Shown here piece after piece: positions 13,449-52,732 of a stretch of 64,000 nucleotides of DNA (the stretch's first letter is position 1; every line of letters begins with the position of its first letter). The stretch is from Diplolepis rosae. Taxonomy: Eukaryota; Arthropoda; Insecta; Hymenoptera; Diplolepididae. The position numbers and the translations under genes are program-made. The stretch spans positions 9,279,001 through 9,343,000 of the forward strand of contig JAPYXD010000698.1 in the NCBI GenBank assembly GCA_030998225.1, given 5' to 3'. A model generated the notes under the pieces. That model ran no database searches, was not told where the DNA came from, and saw nothing but the letters and a program-made list of their open reading frames with translations.

Positions 13449-14042
13449 CACTGTAAAAAATACCGTTAAAGTGTCCTACTATGTATTAGGAAATTTTTCC
13501 TAATTCCTTAGGAAGCATAGATTTTTCTACAGAAAGTGGAAATATTCCATAGATTTAAGAAAATTGACCGAATTTTCGGACTTATTTCCGAACTAATAGG
13601 AAATATATCAAAAAGGTGAGAACATTTCACAAATCTGCTAAGTTGTAGGAAATTTTTCCCATAAAAAGCTGAAATTATTCCACACAAACGGAAATTTGTT
13701 CACTTTTTTTGGATCTTTTTCCACTTAAATTATGAAATATATCAATTTTTCCTAATGAACTGGATATTCAGATTTTAAAGAATTTGAAAATCTTTCTGTG
13801 GAAAAAAATATGCTTTCGACTGCGCTGGGATTCGAGCCCAGGTCTTTCGATTGTATTGACAAAAATTTCAAACTCAACTAATTTATTTGAAACTGGATAT
13901 TTCTCCGACCAAACATTAGGAACTTTTTCCAGTTCTATGTCAGAAATACTTCTGACTGTATCTTTGGAAAAATTTACGACCCATTTGTATTTTAAGCTGT
14001 CCGACTATTTTCGGAAATATTTCCGAAAAATTTGTTACAGTG
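13449..14042. mobile_element. TA-flanked MITE, 594 bp
   Basis: The ends CACTGTAAAAAAT and ATTTGTTACAGTG are inverted, with TA at 13447-13448 and 14043-14044. It contains repeated GGAAATTTTTCC-like motifs and, near 13829, GGGATTCGAGCCC resembling a tRNA B box, without an A box. The open frame 13784-14074 falls in it and is not a gene. Confidence 0.75.
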
Positions 14043-14485
14043 TAGGATTTTTAGGCTGCAGTATGATAACTTGATGGTCAAAGCTGTATTTTGGAAATTA
14101 ACGCGTACAAGCAATTTCATTTATTGCACGTTTAATGGGTATTGATGGATCCATAAAGCGTCACAGTTCGCGGACAATTTACAGTAGATATCATATTGAA
14201 AGTCGTAAACTCGCGCTATATGGCTGCATTTTGCAGTATCAAGGGGTCAAAGGCCTTGGAAATCGTGAAAAGTACTTCTATTCTAATATTTCTGATGCTC
14301 AGTTAGAGAGAATATGTTCTGATTACTATAATTTTATTTCCTTCTTTAATTGTTTATAAAGGTAGTTAAGTTATGAATATGTGATCGGTAATTGTAACGA
14401 GCATATTACAGGGTGTCATTATCGGGAAAGAGAGTAAATTTATCTCTTAAATTGTAGAACGAACAATGAAACAATACAATGGTTT

Positions 14486-14594
14486 TAGGGTTGGGTCGTT
14501 CCACCTTTTAAATTTTAACTGCCGAATAAATCTGTGTGATACATTGATTTGTCTGGAAAGTTAACTATACCAGAAGGTGGAACGACCAACCCTA
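14486..14594. repeat. Short inverted repeat, about 109 bp
   Basis: AGGGTTGGGTCGTTCCACCT and AGGTGGAACGACCAACCCT are complementary apart from one inserted base, closing a loop of about 65 bp. Confidence 0.65.
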
Positions 14595-17500
14595 AATCAT
14601 CGGGTTCTACTTGACAATAAATGCTACTGTCCTCAGAATAAATCCTGTTTGTCGACTTTCACATTGAATATTTCTGTACAGGTATCAATTAGTTTGGGGA
14701 AATCTGAAAAAGTGAAGGAATATCAGAAAAATTAAGATAGAAATTTTAAATTTAGAAATAAGATAGATTTTTTTATTAGTTTCTAATTTAATTTGTCTTA
14801 TATGATTTTAGCAAGAAGACTGTCATCCAAACTTCAATTCTGCATACTTCATCTGCTGACTTTCCTTATTGTTTGTGAGTCACACTATTAACGTAGGTGT
14901 AATTATTCTTCGAAATGCAAGATACGATGAGCTTTCTCGAATTGATAGATTCACAGGAGATTAAGACACCTTCTCGGAACCACAAAAGATTGATTCAGCG
15001 AGTTCTTCCACAGGAAGTTTCTTAACGGATATCGATCGAGCACCTACGTACGTTACCACGCATTTCCGGTGAAATTAAACACGTGGAAGAATTCTCATCT
15101 GAGACATTCTCAGTACCGATCGCTGCAGGCGATTCTAATTATATACTTCTCGTCTTACAAATTCATTTATTTGTTAAAATAACACCGTCTGAGGAGATGC
15201 GTCAGTTGCAATATATCACGAGATAACGACCATTATCTTTTTTTTTCTAATTAAATTTTTTTATTCTTTTTCCTAGCAGGTGTAATTTTAAGATTTACAG
15301 CAATCTCAAGGCATCAAATTTCCCTTTTTTGTCTTTTTAAATAAATTCAACTTATATTATTTATTTATTCTTTGTTTGAAATATTTTGATTCCTTCAATT
15401 GTTGTACCTTTTCATTAATATTGTAAATCAAGTTGTGTGTTGAGCAGTATTAAGCTAACTATGTACTTTATGATGAGTTAAGGCCTATGTAAACGATAGT
15501 AACAATGAACTATTTTCCCACGTCTTACGAGAATAAAGACGTTTATCTTATCATGAAATGTTACCAACAATTTTGCAACTGAGGCAGACGTTTCTTTACT
15601 AAAGGTCAGGGTAATTTAAATGAGTTCTTTAACACTTCATTATTTCCATAGTATTACACTTAAATAATTTCTCTCTCTTTTTTTTCCTTTTTTACATTCT
15701 TTTACTTAGATAGACTTAAAGAAAAAAGTGGATTCTACTCTTGTTTAGACTTGGGAGGAAAATTTCAAGGCTATGAAATGGAATGCAATTATTTATGGGG
15801 TTTCGAGTGCTAATGCTTCTGAGGAAAAAGAGTCTACGACACTTAAATATTCTATATTCAGGAAGATCCAAAAAGAAATTAATTTTCTTCTCCATTCTTA
15901 GAAACAATTATTTAGGTTGTACTTATATAAACGACGAAGACGTTCTTTTTCCTAACAATCTTGTCTCCCTTCCCTAAAAGTTTTCTCCATTAGCAATCTC
16001 CATTCTTTTAATTATACTCTCCACTTTTCACTTTGATTCGTCAAAGAAATTGCCCTCCTTTTCTAACGTAACACTTCACTTCCATTCTCATTTCTTCTTT
16101 TTCTTAATCCTGTACCAAAGAGTTGCTGTTCTTTTTATACCCTCTTTGATCTTAATTGGATTAACGGAAGGAGATTTTGTTTTTATGAAAATTCAATTAG
16201 TCGTGTTCAGTATGAAGACTGTAAATTAAATTTTAATTTTTAATAAGGTATTAAATTATGTAATACTTGAGTAATAGATGTAGTCGTAGGTGTATATTCT
16301 TATATAATAATAATATTATCTTATTTGATTTTCAGGATTATTAATTACATGAGTGGAATATTGCGCTGCAATTGCGAGCTTGTTTTTATTGATAATCTAA
16401 AATCTGACGTCAAGCAAGCTGGAATTAGAACTCAACAAACAATTTCCAATGCCTGAATCCTTTTCCAGAAAATACTGATCGAATGTCTAAATTTAAGAAT
16501 TTGCATCGACTAAGTAAGTTTTTATATGGATGTTGCTTAGAATAAGATGACCAGTTTTACTCGAAATTACTTGAGTGAGGATTCACATGCCTCGGTTACT
16601 CCTTTCATTAATCAAAACAGATTATAAATGTAGAATTGGTAAATTTCCTGTGCTTTGATTTCTTGAAAGGCGTCAATAGAATTTTGAAAGTAACTTGGAA
16701 ATTCATTTACCTTCTCAAAAGTGGCGGACATCTGCTCCAAACTTCTCCTTGAAGGACAATTCAACGAGCTTAGATAAACGGGGCTTAGACTAGGGTCTTA
16801 GCTTCTCTACTTCATTGTGAGTTCAGTGTTCAGTCTATCTTTGCCCTTCAACGGATTCGGAACTGTCTAGAAGGGAAGCTTGTCATGATTGTGCGAAAAC
16901 TCTTTCTGCTCAATTTTCGTTAATTAAAACTTGTTTTTACTTTTTATATTCTTCAAAGTACTAATTTAAAGAGTGGAAAAAAATTAAAAAGTGATTTTGT
17001 GTGGGATGTAAAATCCAAATTGTGTTGCGAAATCAATAATTAGACGATTTTTAAAAAAAATCTTGGTTCTTTTTTACTAAGTTTTCAATTTGTGCTAAAA
17101 GTGAAATCCTGTTTCGAAATATCTTTAGTCTTATATTTTCTAGGCTCAAGTATTTATTTTTTATGTTTGTTAAACCATTTTTGAATGTAATAGGCTGTGA
17201 AAATAAGTTGAGCAAAGTTAATGGGACGAATGTGTTTGCAAATATAGAATTATAAAGGTAAAAAAAGTTTTAGAAAAATGGATGTATAACACTTGGAAGG
17301 TCATGACGTGTTTGCAAATAGTTTCGTCAATTTTATTGCCGCTTTCGCGTTCATTTGTCCTTCAGCGAATACACGTTCAAACGAGTTTAGGTCTGAGTTT
17401 TGCTGATTCGAACGGACATGGATTACGGCACATACAAGGACGCAAAAGAAACTGCTTGGGGAAGACAGAAAGTTATCAAATTCATGATATGAATTCACAT

Positions 17501-18187
17501 CGAGTATTTAGAAGCAGAAATGAGTCTTTCATAATACGGATAACTGTTATTGGATACGAAGTCAAGCCAAGGTAAAAAAACACGAGTTGAATCTATAAAA
17601 AGAATTATTGACATTTTATCAAATTTTGTGTTGTATTAAATGTCAAAATATAAAGTTATGTTTCAAATGTTATCAAGTTAATCAATTTTTAGGGGCATCA
17701 CAGAGAAGATAACGAACAGAGGCGTTTTGCATCTCGCGCTACTCCGGTGCTTTCGACTGTGAATTTTTAAACCAGTCAGGTACCAGAAGTAGCGCGCGTT
17801 GCGGATATGCATTCCACATCAATATTTTTCACAGTGAGAAGAACAAAAACGTATATAAAACTATAAAACTTTTTCTTTCGCATGTAACCACGAATTTAGA
17901 AAAAAGTTTGTGCTGAAGTCAAAAGAACTCTTCCGAGGAGGCCGCATGTTAATTGTACTTCATCAGGTGCTCTGGTGAATTTGTAACCCGGCACCTGTTG
18001 GAGCGCAATTCATATGACTGTGCCATACTACTTTTTACACAATTTCAACGGTTCTTCAAGGTAACATTCTTAAAATAAAATTTATTGAATAATTTAATTC
18101 ATAATTACAAATGGTACTCCAGTTTTTTACTTTAAGTCAAGACATTTGTTAAATTTATTGTAAATCATTATAAATTAAAATAGTATG
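14595..18187. other. Intergenic, no gene recognised
   Basis: The frame 17282-17575 has no recognisable domain. Near 17730-17815 two CGCGCTACT blocks form an imperfect inverted pair. A higher-complexity stretch lies at about 14880-15160. Confidence 0.35.
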
Positions 18188-18275
18188 TTAATACCCTTCT
18201 TACGTTGACGTAATAAAATAACGTCATAAATAACTTTCCATTGTAGATGACAGATTTTATAAATTTACTCTGACT
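18188..18275 (+). repeat. Direct repeat, copy 1 (about 88 bp)
   Basis: TTAATACCCTTCTTACGTTG to TTTATAAATTTACTCTGA is repeated at 19921-20007 with few differences, 1.73 kb away. Confidence 0.75.
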
Positions 18276-19464
18276 ATTGTAAAAAATCATTATCCTTGAA
18301 GTTTTACATAACAACACTATTCTCTTCAGTTCTCATTATTTTAACAACCATCGTATTTTCAGATTTGAATTCTATTTCTAAATAAAAATTGAAGCTGAAA
18401 ATATTTTATTGTGGCAAATTTTTAAATATTGTTTAGAAGTAATTAATTTCAAATCCATTCATTTACATTTAAAGAAACTTTGCTCTTGATCAAATTATTA
18501 TTTATTAGATGATTAACAGAGCAGTTTAGCTCTTTTTTAAAAGGTTTTCTACTTGAGCAATAGGGAATTTATATATCAAAGACAATCATTATTTCATATA
18601 ATTGAGGCATAGCAGTAAAAAAATGGTTATTCAAGTATCTGATTAATTGTCTGCACATGTCAATGACACAAAAGGTTAAATCAAGTAACGCATAAAGACA
18701 GTCACGAGAATCATGTCTGTTGAAATAAGCCATTCACCGTCAAGTGAAATTTCCACGTGGATCTCCCAGACAGATTTAAATAAATTTGTCTAAACAGCAC
18801 TTTTTGTTAATTTCAATGAATTAATAAAGCAAATTTAAAAATTGAAAATTAATTGACATTTTCAATCCTACACGTTTTTCTCTTTTCAGTTCAAAATCAG
18901 ATCTTACTACATTTCAAAGGTGAAAATCGCAATTGAGAAATAGTTTCGATATCCTTTACTTATTGATTGGCGAACACGATCAGCGTAACCAACTGAGACA
19001 AAACTTCAAACCGATTGTGGTAACAGACTTGGCACTCTAGCACCATGACCCAGATCTCATACTGCTAGACCGTAAATCTATAAAATTAACATTACCAGCA
19101 AGCGAGTACTTTTCTGAAAGTCGAAGAAGATAAAGTACAGTTCTCTAGAGGCAGAAAGTAGTTTAGCCTTTTTTGGTAAAGTGTGAATTCTCCAGCCTCG
19201 AAATCTCAAATCTCAATATGCCTTGGCTACTATTTATAAGGAAATTGTTAATTGTGACGCAAGGATAATATTTCATATCACAAAGAAATTGCTCCATTGC
19301 TCATTTTGCAACTGCTATTTCAGAAAATTCATATTAAATTAAAGAATCAAAGTATAATAACAATATGTGTTTTTTTGAAATGCTGTGCGATGTTTTTAAA
19401 TAAATGTTTTTTTCTGCATTAGCTTATTTACTTTATTAAATATAAATAATATATTCAAATATTT

Positions 19465-19838
19465 TTACCACAATGTTTATCCGTCACACGTGCAAATTTT
19501 TTAAGTTTCTTCCTTTGTATTGTTATAGGCAAAAAAATTTTGCATCGTTTTTATTTCGTTGAATTTAGTTAATTAGACCAATTTTATAGTTTGACATGTG
19601 CTATTGATTTATATCGTTTTTACCACACTATTTATCCGTCACACGTGCAATTTTTTGAGTTACTTTCCTTTGTATTTTTATAGAAAAAATTTTTTGTACT
19701 ATTTTTATTTTTTGTAAATTTAGTTTAGACCAATTTTATAGTTTCACACGTGAAATTCTTTTATATCATTTTTTACCACAATGTATTCCCGTCACACGGG
19801 AAATTCTTAAGTTTCTTCCTTTGTATTTTTATAGAAAT
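19465..19838 (+). repeat. Tandem repeat, about 154-bp period, 2.4 copies
   Basis: Units begin TTACCACAATGTTTATCCG at 19465, 19620 and 19773, each with CGTCACACG(T/G)G, TTCCTTTGTATT and ATTTTATAG segments. The third unit is truncated where a hammerhead-like motif begins. Confidence 0.75.
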
Positions 19839-19843
19839 AAATT

Positions 19844-19899
19844 CTCACTGATGAGGACTCCAATCTGAGTCGAAACGTTTGAAAATATGAAACTTTGAG
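19844..19899 (+). ncRNA. Hammerhead-ribozyme-like motif
   Basis: CTGATGA (19848-19854) and GAAA (19872-19875) bracket a perfect 5-bp stem II (GACTC/GAGTC, 6-nt loop) after one extra G. GTTT/AAAC can form stem III with one bulged C, and CTCA/TGAG stem I, placing the cleavage site after T19895. Both core blocks are intact, but the two extra bases depart from the consensus. Motifs of this form are known in the terminal repeats of Penelope-like retroelements. Activity is uncertain. Confidence 0.45.
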
Positions 19900-19920
19900 T
19901 TATATTATAAAATTTTTATT

Positions 19921-20007
19921 TTAATACCCTTCTTACGTTAACGTAACAATATAACGTCATAAATAACTTTACACTGTAGATAACAGATTTTATAAATTTA
20001 CTCTGAT
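19921..20007 (+). repeat. Direct repeat, copy 2
   Basis: Matches 18188-18275. It follows the hammerhead-like motif by about 20 bp. Confidence 0.75.
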
Positions 20008-23000
20008 AATAAACAAAACAATAATATAAACAATTAAAAAGTTATATAGCATAACCTGGAGACGATATCGTTTTTCCAATTTCAATGAAACAGAACAATT
20101 ATATGGGTTATTTCATTCTTTGTGCAAAGAGTAACGAACTTTATTAATTTGTTATATTGAAAATAAAAACTGCAAATTCTATTATCTCTAATTCTGATTT
20201 AGTTTAAAGTCACTGATGAAAAATCAAGCAGTGGAATTTTAAACTATAATCAAGTATTAATTCTAATTGAAGAACATTAGTATCAAACTTTTTGCTTTTT
20301 CTTTAGTTACATTTATTTATTTTAGCTTTAGAATTTGTTATAAAAATATTTTTTGGAGTTAATACGAAAATTTAAAATTTTAAACAGCTAATAGTAATTC
20401 TATTCACATGGCAAAGTGTTATTTCCCTATAAACTATAGACGATGCTCTCAGCTAACATTGTTTGCCAGGTATATAGACCATAATCATTATCATCATCAT
20501 TATGCACTAGGCTTCTACTATCGAATGAACTTTCCAAGCAGAGAAGCAGAGTATCATAGTGTCATGGTCTAATGGGATAATGACATTAGTTAGGGTCGCG
20601 TGGCGAAAGAGAGAACTCGGTGTAACGTAATTATTCGCCTCTTTGCTCTCGATCGAGGCTGGCTATCCAGCGACAAAAATGATTCACCTTCGATGACCGG
20701 GATTCTTTTTTTATTATCTTCTGTCTCCTCAAGACGACATTAACGGTTTCATATTGCTCACGTTTCATCGAAGATGATGATCTCAGTTTTCTCTTGTCAA
20801 AACAATGGTCTCAACATTTCATCAAACAAGCTCCAATTTTTGCTTTATCGTCTTATTTGCATTTTTTAGAGTCCCCTTTCATAATAAAATATACTTGACA
20901 ATAAGATACATGTTTTCAGATAATTCATTATTGTTGAGATTAAGTTGTTTATTTATTAATGGAATCATAGTTTTGCTGACAACTTTCGTTTATGCAATTC
21001 GGTTCTCATAAAATACTGGAGTTGAAAGTCGAATAGTAAACTCCCTAAGAATTAGAGAATTGAAAATATAAGTTCTGAAAAAGTTATTTTAAAATTAATT
21101 TTCAACTCATGAATTGAAATTCTTGAGAAATGTATTCAGTCTCTGAATTTTAGTGAATATGGAATTAACATTAGTAAAAAATCTTACAGGGCAGAGAATT
21201 TGTGTCTAAATGCGAATTTTCAAGAATTTTTACCAGATTTTGAATTACAGTACGTTTATACTCATTAATGAGTTTCTTTATTTTTTGGAGCAGCTTTCCA
21301 GTAGTTGTCACCATTTTCTCCGAAATTTTTGATTTTAATTAATTAAATTAATTTGATTCTGAATTAATTAAGCAGAAGGGAGTGAAGATTGTTGATGCAT
21401 TCATGTCAGGGGAAATGTTTGAGGTTTATGTGATTAAACACTTGATCGATCTGTTGATCTGTTAGAGGATCTTAGTCATAGCCATGACCAGCCTTCTCCA
21501 TTTGGCTGACCACATACGACATTGTTCCACTACCTAGAGGAGAACGTCTTTTACTACTGTCGTGCCCAGGAACACTTACACCATAAGTCTCTAATAGTCA
21601 GTCAACACTGCTTTGAAACTAATCCATCAACCTAAAATCAAAATAAACGTTTTGTTCATTTCTTTGGCATAGGGTCAGTTTCTTCTTATTTTCTTTGATT
21701 AAAATTATTATTAGATTTAAAAATGCGCAAAAAGAAATGTCACTTTAAAATCAAAATGTTTCTTAAACGTTTTTAATAAACTTTAAAGCTGAAGTAACTT
21801 TCTGCTCCTTTATTTTAGATCCTGGATTCTGCATCGCATTTTCGTTGACAATTACGAGTTTCTTGAAGATGCCTCACAAAAGTTAAGGATTATTAAGGTC
21901 TCCTCACTTTCAACCAGTGATTCTTTCTTAATCTTTAATATTTCTTTGTATTTTAAATCCTGAATAATAGTAAATTCAAATACGATAAATAATGTTTTAA
22001 CTAAAATCGTATCAATAAAAAATCAAAAACTTTATTTTCAATATGTTTATTTAAAAATCATATTACGCTTAATCCTTAATTCATAATCAGATACATAACA
22101 AGTAACGTTACACATTATTCTTAAATTATTTGTACTCAGTGTAAAGTTAGCCTGCCTTACAATTTATTTTCTACACAAGAAAATTTAAAAAGTACTAAGA
22201 TTTACTAAAACTTACGAATTGCTTGACATCTTTTATTATGTACATTTATTCATTTTTCTTTTCTACTTTTTTACACTTTAATACACGAGATTGTTGCATT
22301 CAAGTAACTACTATATTACAAGTAGAAAAAATGAGAATCGTTTAAAAAGTAGCAACAACCTCATTTTCAAATGAATCTACAACATCGAGGTAGTGTTGCT
22401 TCAATTTAAGGCCCCTTTGGCTCTAAAATGCAATTAACGCAGCCGAAAATTTTTCCATGCGCCTAAACAGTTAACTATACAGTTTAGTTATGTGTTGAGA
22501 AGTTAACTTTGACGAAGAAAATTATATTTCGAAAGAAATTTATAGGAAGTAGACAAACCATAAAAACTGAATGGTTTTAAACATCTTGCAAGAGGTCAGT
22601 CAATAATTCAAGTAGTAATCAATAGTTAATCTTACAATTATATTTAATGGAAAAAATTTCAAGACTCCAGATATTCGTATACTTTGATTTCTCTAAACTT
22701 GATCACAAAATATCTACAAACTAAAATGAAAATAAAATCCAACCTTCACAAAAATTTTTTGCAAATTGTCTTTATCAGGAGAAAATCAAAGCCTATAAAA
22801 TTAGCTAAAAAGGAGGAAATATGGGGCTAAGGAATCCATTTCTTGATCATTAGACTTACCTAAAATTGTACAAGTCTCGTACGTATACGAATTTTCCTAA
22901 AGCATAACAATTATGTTCGTCATCCAGACGAATTTATGAGCCTTTTTCTATTAATCAAAACAATTGCATCTATCAATTTATCTATTTATGTCAGCGATGA

Positions 23001-23175
23001 AAAATTTCGACGACATGAAAAGAGATTCTGCGAAGTTTGTCGAACTTTCACGAGAATCTAAGAGGAATCCCTCTATTTTGTAAAACTGTAAGAATCTAAA
23101 ATCTGCTACTCGTCGCTTATGGCTTCCTTCGATGAAGGTAGGGGTGGCCTCGACCGTGATGGAGGTTCTGAGACG
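20008..23175. other. Intergenic plus the unresolved chm 3' UTR
   Basis: A higher-complexity block at 20460-20790 may be regulatory. The right part should hold the chm 3' UTR and polyadenylation site, which could not be placed. Confidence 0.4.
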
Positions 23176-47566
<24,391 letters not shown>

Positions 47567-47627
47567 ATTTGTTATGCTATACCTTCGGGGTGTACCAAGT
47601 CTGGTAAAGATGTTTTATCCTCCCTAG
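47567..47627 (-). other. chm: chm 5' UTR segment of exon 2
   Basis: A TGTTTGCTTGCAG acceptor ends at 47628 and is followed by 61 nt of non-coding sequence up to the ATG. This continues into coding exon 1, so the initiating exon is the second transcribed exon. Confidence 0.6.
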
Positions 47628-48123
47628 CTGCAAGCAAACAAGATGTTTGATTTTAAATTTAACGGTAGTGCGATTTCGATGATTAGATTTTTAAATATTA
47701 ACGTTTTTAACAATAAATTTAGGAAATAGCTAATAAAAGTATTAAATAGTCTGACAGTATGAGAAAAATGGAGGATCTATCATAAAATATTAAAATTCAT
47801 TAGTAAACTATTATTTTTCTTCAAAAAATGTTATAAAAATTAATTTTACAAGAAAATTCAAGTATGAAATCAAATTTTTCTTTAACAAAACGGTTTTTAT
47901 GATCTTGGAAATTTTTCCAACAATACATAAAATTGCTTACCTGTTGAGGAAGTTGTGCGGATGAAAGCGTCAATCAGAAATTCGAATAATCAAACTGTCA
48001 AGTATCAGATTCTGTATGCAAAAACTTTTTTCTGATTCTTCATCTTTATAATATATTTGTCTCAAGTTATTTTGCCACAGACAAAATATGCAAAGCTTAA
48101 GTGTCAACGTAATATACTAACTT

Positions 48124-48137
48124 AACCTAACCTAACC
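48124..48137. repeat. Short (CCTAA)n tract
   Basis: AACCTAACCTAACC is nearly three units of the insect telomeric repeat TTAGG on the opposite strand. It lies in the presumed chm first exon and is too short to imply a telomere. Confidence 0.5.
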
Positions 48138-48375
48138 GAATTTCTTTGCCATTCGGATCCGGAGAGGTATGAAAGCACCTTTGAACTTCACTTTAATTAT
48201 CATATTGAGCAAACTTTCTAAATAAGAACTTGTCTTGCACATTTAAAAAGCGTTTGAAATGAATATTTCGCTTTGAAAACAATCACAAACATTATTTCGT
48301 TAAACCACTGTCCAATTTTCTAAACATTTCACAGCGGCACAGCTTCAACTCAACCATAAGAACAATTTATCTTTT

Positions 48376-48387
48376 CCGCCATCTTGG
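48376..48387 (-). promoter_or_regulatory. chm: YY1/TISU-like motif at the presumed chm start
   Basis: On the minus strand this reads CCAAGATGGCGG, matching the YY1/Pho core and 11 of 12 positions of the TISU consensus SAASATGGCGGC, typical at transcription starts of housekeeping genes. The embedded ATG opens a 10-codon upstream ORF ending TGA, out of the main CDS. Whether transcription starts here is inferred. Confidence 0.4.
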
Positions 48388-48502
48388 TTTCTCGGTTGAT
48401 AATATCATAATATAATTACTTTACCGACTGGGTCAGGGATTTAAAAACAAGAAACCCTGATTTTTCTAGACAAATTAAATTCGAGATTAAATTAAGTAAG
48501 TA

Positions 48503-49390
48503 CAGTAAAACCCCGTTTATCGCAACACCTTCCAATCAAATGCCTCCCGTTTATCGCAGAAACAGAGGGGTTCCCACTTCTTCGCCACCAGCTTGAACAA
48601 CTGATTATCAGCACAAGCGCCTAAACGAATAGATTCACGCGCTTTCGCTGTTTATCATTGTATACAGTCGTGTTTCAATAACCTCGAATGCGTTTTTTTA
48701 TTGTCATTATATGTGCAATTATCACAATTATAAATTATAAATGAGTAAAAACGTGGAACCGAACGATGGTACGTAAACGACTAGTACAAACTATAAAGTT
48801 TAATTACTTTAAAGCTTACATATTTCTCTTATAATTTTCGAATGCATGGTTGAATTTTTTCAGTAGAAATATTCCCGCATTTTGTAAAACAATTGATTCG
48901 CAATTGGTAAAGCGATTGCTGTACTAGGCACAATTCATGCTATAATTTGTCATAATAATATACATTGAAATGTGAAAAATTTATATATTTTTCTGTTACA
49001 TATAAAACACAAATATGTAGAAATATATACATAAACGATAGTTTGGAAAGAACTGCTAAATAAAGAATTTCAAAAACATTTATGCATTTCATGAGAAAAA
49101 AAATGTACCTCTCAAAATAAGTACGGATTCCAAAGACGCTTAAAAAAATGTAATAAAATCCTTTTAATAAATTAATGGCTACAAATAATTTCATATCTCC
49201 CTAATATACGAAAATTCATATAAATATATGCATCACAAATTTAAAAGTGAGGGGTATTCCCGCCTATCTTTAAGAATCACGTGACCACTCCTTCTACTAA
49301 TAAGAGGGGGAAAAAATGGTAAGGTTTATTGCGATAAACGGGAGAGACAAGTTGCAATAAACGGGAGTTGAGATAAACGGGGTTTTACTG
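48503..49390. mobile_element. pogo/Tigger-like TA-flanked MITE, 888 bp
   Basis: CAGTAAAACCCCGTTTATCG and its complement CGATAAACGGGG-TTTTACTG type end lie between TA at 48501-48502 and 49391-49392. Sub-terminal CCCGTTTATCGC copies are repeated inside both ends. End sequence and TA duplication fit the pogo branch of Tc1/mariner. No transposase was found. It lies about 115 bp upstream of the presumed chm start and downstream of Gale. Confidence 0.85.
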
Positions 49391-49823
49391 TAAACTGTCT
49401 TTTTAATTGAACATATTTTTTCATGATAAATAATAATTTTGCAGGTAACAATAAGTATACATATATTAAATTTTTTTAACGATTTCTTACATAAAATATA
49501 AATATTTATAAACAGAATTTCAATTTGTCTTTTATTCAAGCTATAATTGATTACATGCAATAAAATTAAGTATTTTCTTTTTCTCAAATTCACTAAAATG
49601 TTAAATATTAATAATAAGTTTTTCTGCAAAAAGGTAGTTTTCTGAAAAAAAATAAAATAAACGAACGATAAAACGAAACGTTATTATAGTAAATTAACAA
49701 GCTGAAAAATAGTCACAAGTTAGACATTGCTGTTTGGAGGTAATGAAACTATTTTGATACACTGCATGTACATGTTTTGACTTCTATGGAATGTAAAATG
49801 CTTTTGTAATTATGAATTTTTGT

Positions 49824-49829
49824 TTTAAT
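49824..49829 (-). terminator. Gale: Possible Gale poly(A) signal (ATTAAA)
   Basis: ATTAAA on the minus strand about 185 nt past the Gale stop. An AATAAA alternative is at 49531-49536. Position alone supports it. Confidence 0.3.
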
Positions 49830-50013
49830 ACTGTAGAATCAGGAATTGTTCGTTAAAGTGAAGAATATATTCTTGAGAATTATATCATGGTTGACGTGTA
49901 TGAATGCATTTCGAGGAATTCTTGCTTTGGTTGATTCACTTTGGCCACTATGAACCACCTGAGTACGTATCTCTTGACTTAGATAGGAATCAATATATAA
50001 ATTAAAATTTGAG

Positions 50014-52280
<2,267 letters not shown>

Positions 52281-52732
52281 TGTTCACTTTGCAATAACTG
52301 TAACTGACACATAGTAACGATTATAACTTTGTAGTTTCTACTTTAAAAGAGAAATAGTTTTTAAACACACGTTTGAATCGATAATGCTAATCTAGGTAAG
52401 GTTGCTAAATATTGGAGCACTGAAATTTGACATGCCATGCGTCTTTTAAAGCCGGCAGGAAGAAAAACCTGAGAAGACCAAAGAAGGTCTGACTCTGATT
52501 TGGTCTGCTTCTGACTTCTGATGAGACCTAGCAGGACCTTGGAGGCCTTGACAATGAACAGTCAGACAGTGCTTGACAGGTCTGAAGGACGCACCAAAAG
52601 TTTCAAACTATATATCGAATTATCGTGTGTAGACATATTGTCATCAATGTCGTCATCACCACCAGTTGTTTTTTGGTTTGTTATTTGTTGTTCTTTTATG
52701 GTTCTTTTTTATTCTCTCTAACTCGAAGTTCA

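Larger units (their letters stand above)
47941..48387 (-). other. chm: Probable chm non-coding first exon
   Basis: A good donor (AACAG/GTAAGC) at 47941/47940 lies just upstream of the 5' UTR acceptor. The right boundary is set only by a promoter-type motif near 48376-48387, so the transcription start is approximate. The segment includes a (CCTAA)n-like tract at 48124-48137. Confidence 0.45.

Noticed and set aside
48121..48140. Telomeric-type (CCTAA)n tract as a sign of a chromosome end
   Set aside because: Under three units and inside a gene's 5' region; only a short interstitial match.
48940..49629. Minus frames rich in Ile/Phe/Tyr
   Set aside because: AT-rich sequence in or beside the pogo-like MITE; composition-driven, no transposase motifs.
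52521..52721. 66-codon plus frame near the Gale promoter
   Set aside because: No recognisable domain, and it overlaps the region upstream of Gale on the other strand; likely chance.
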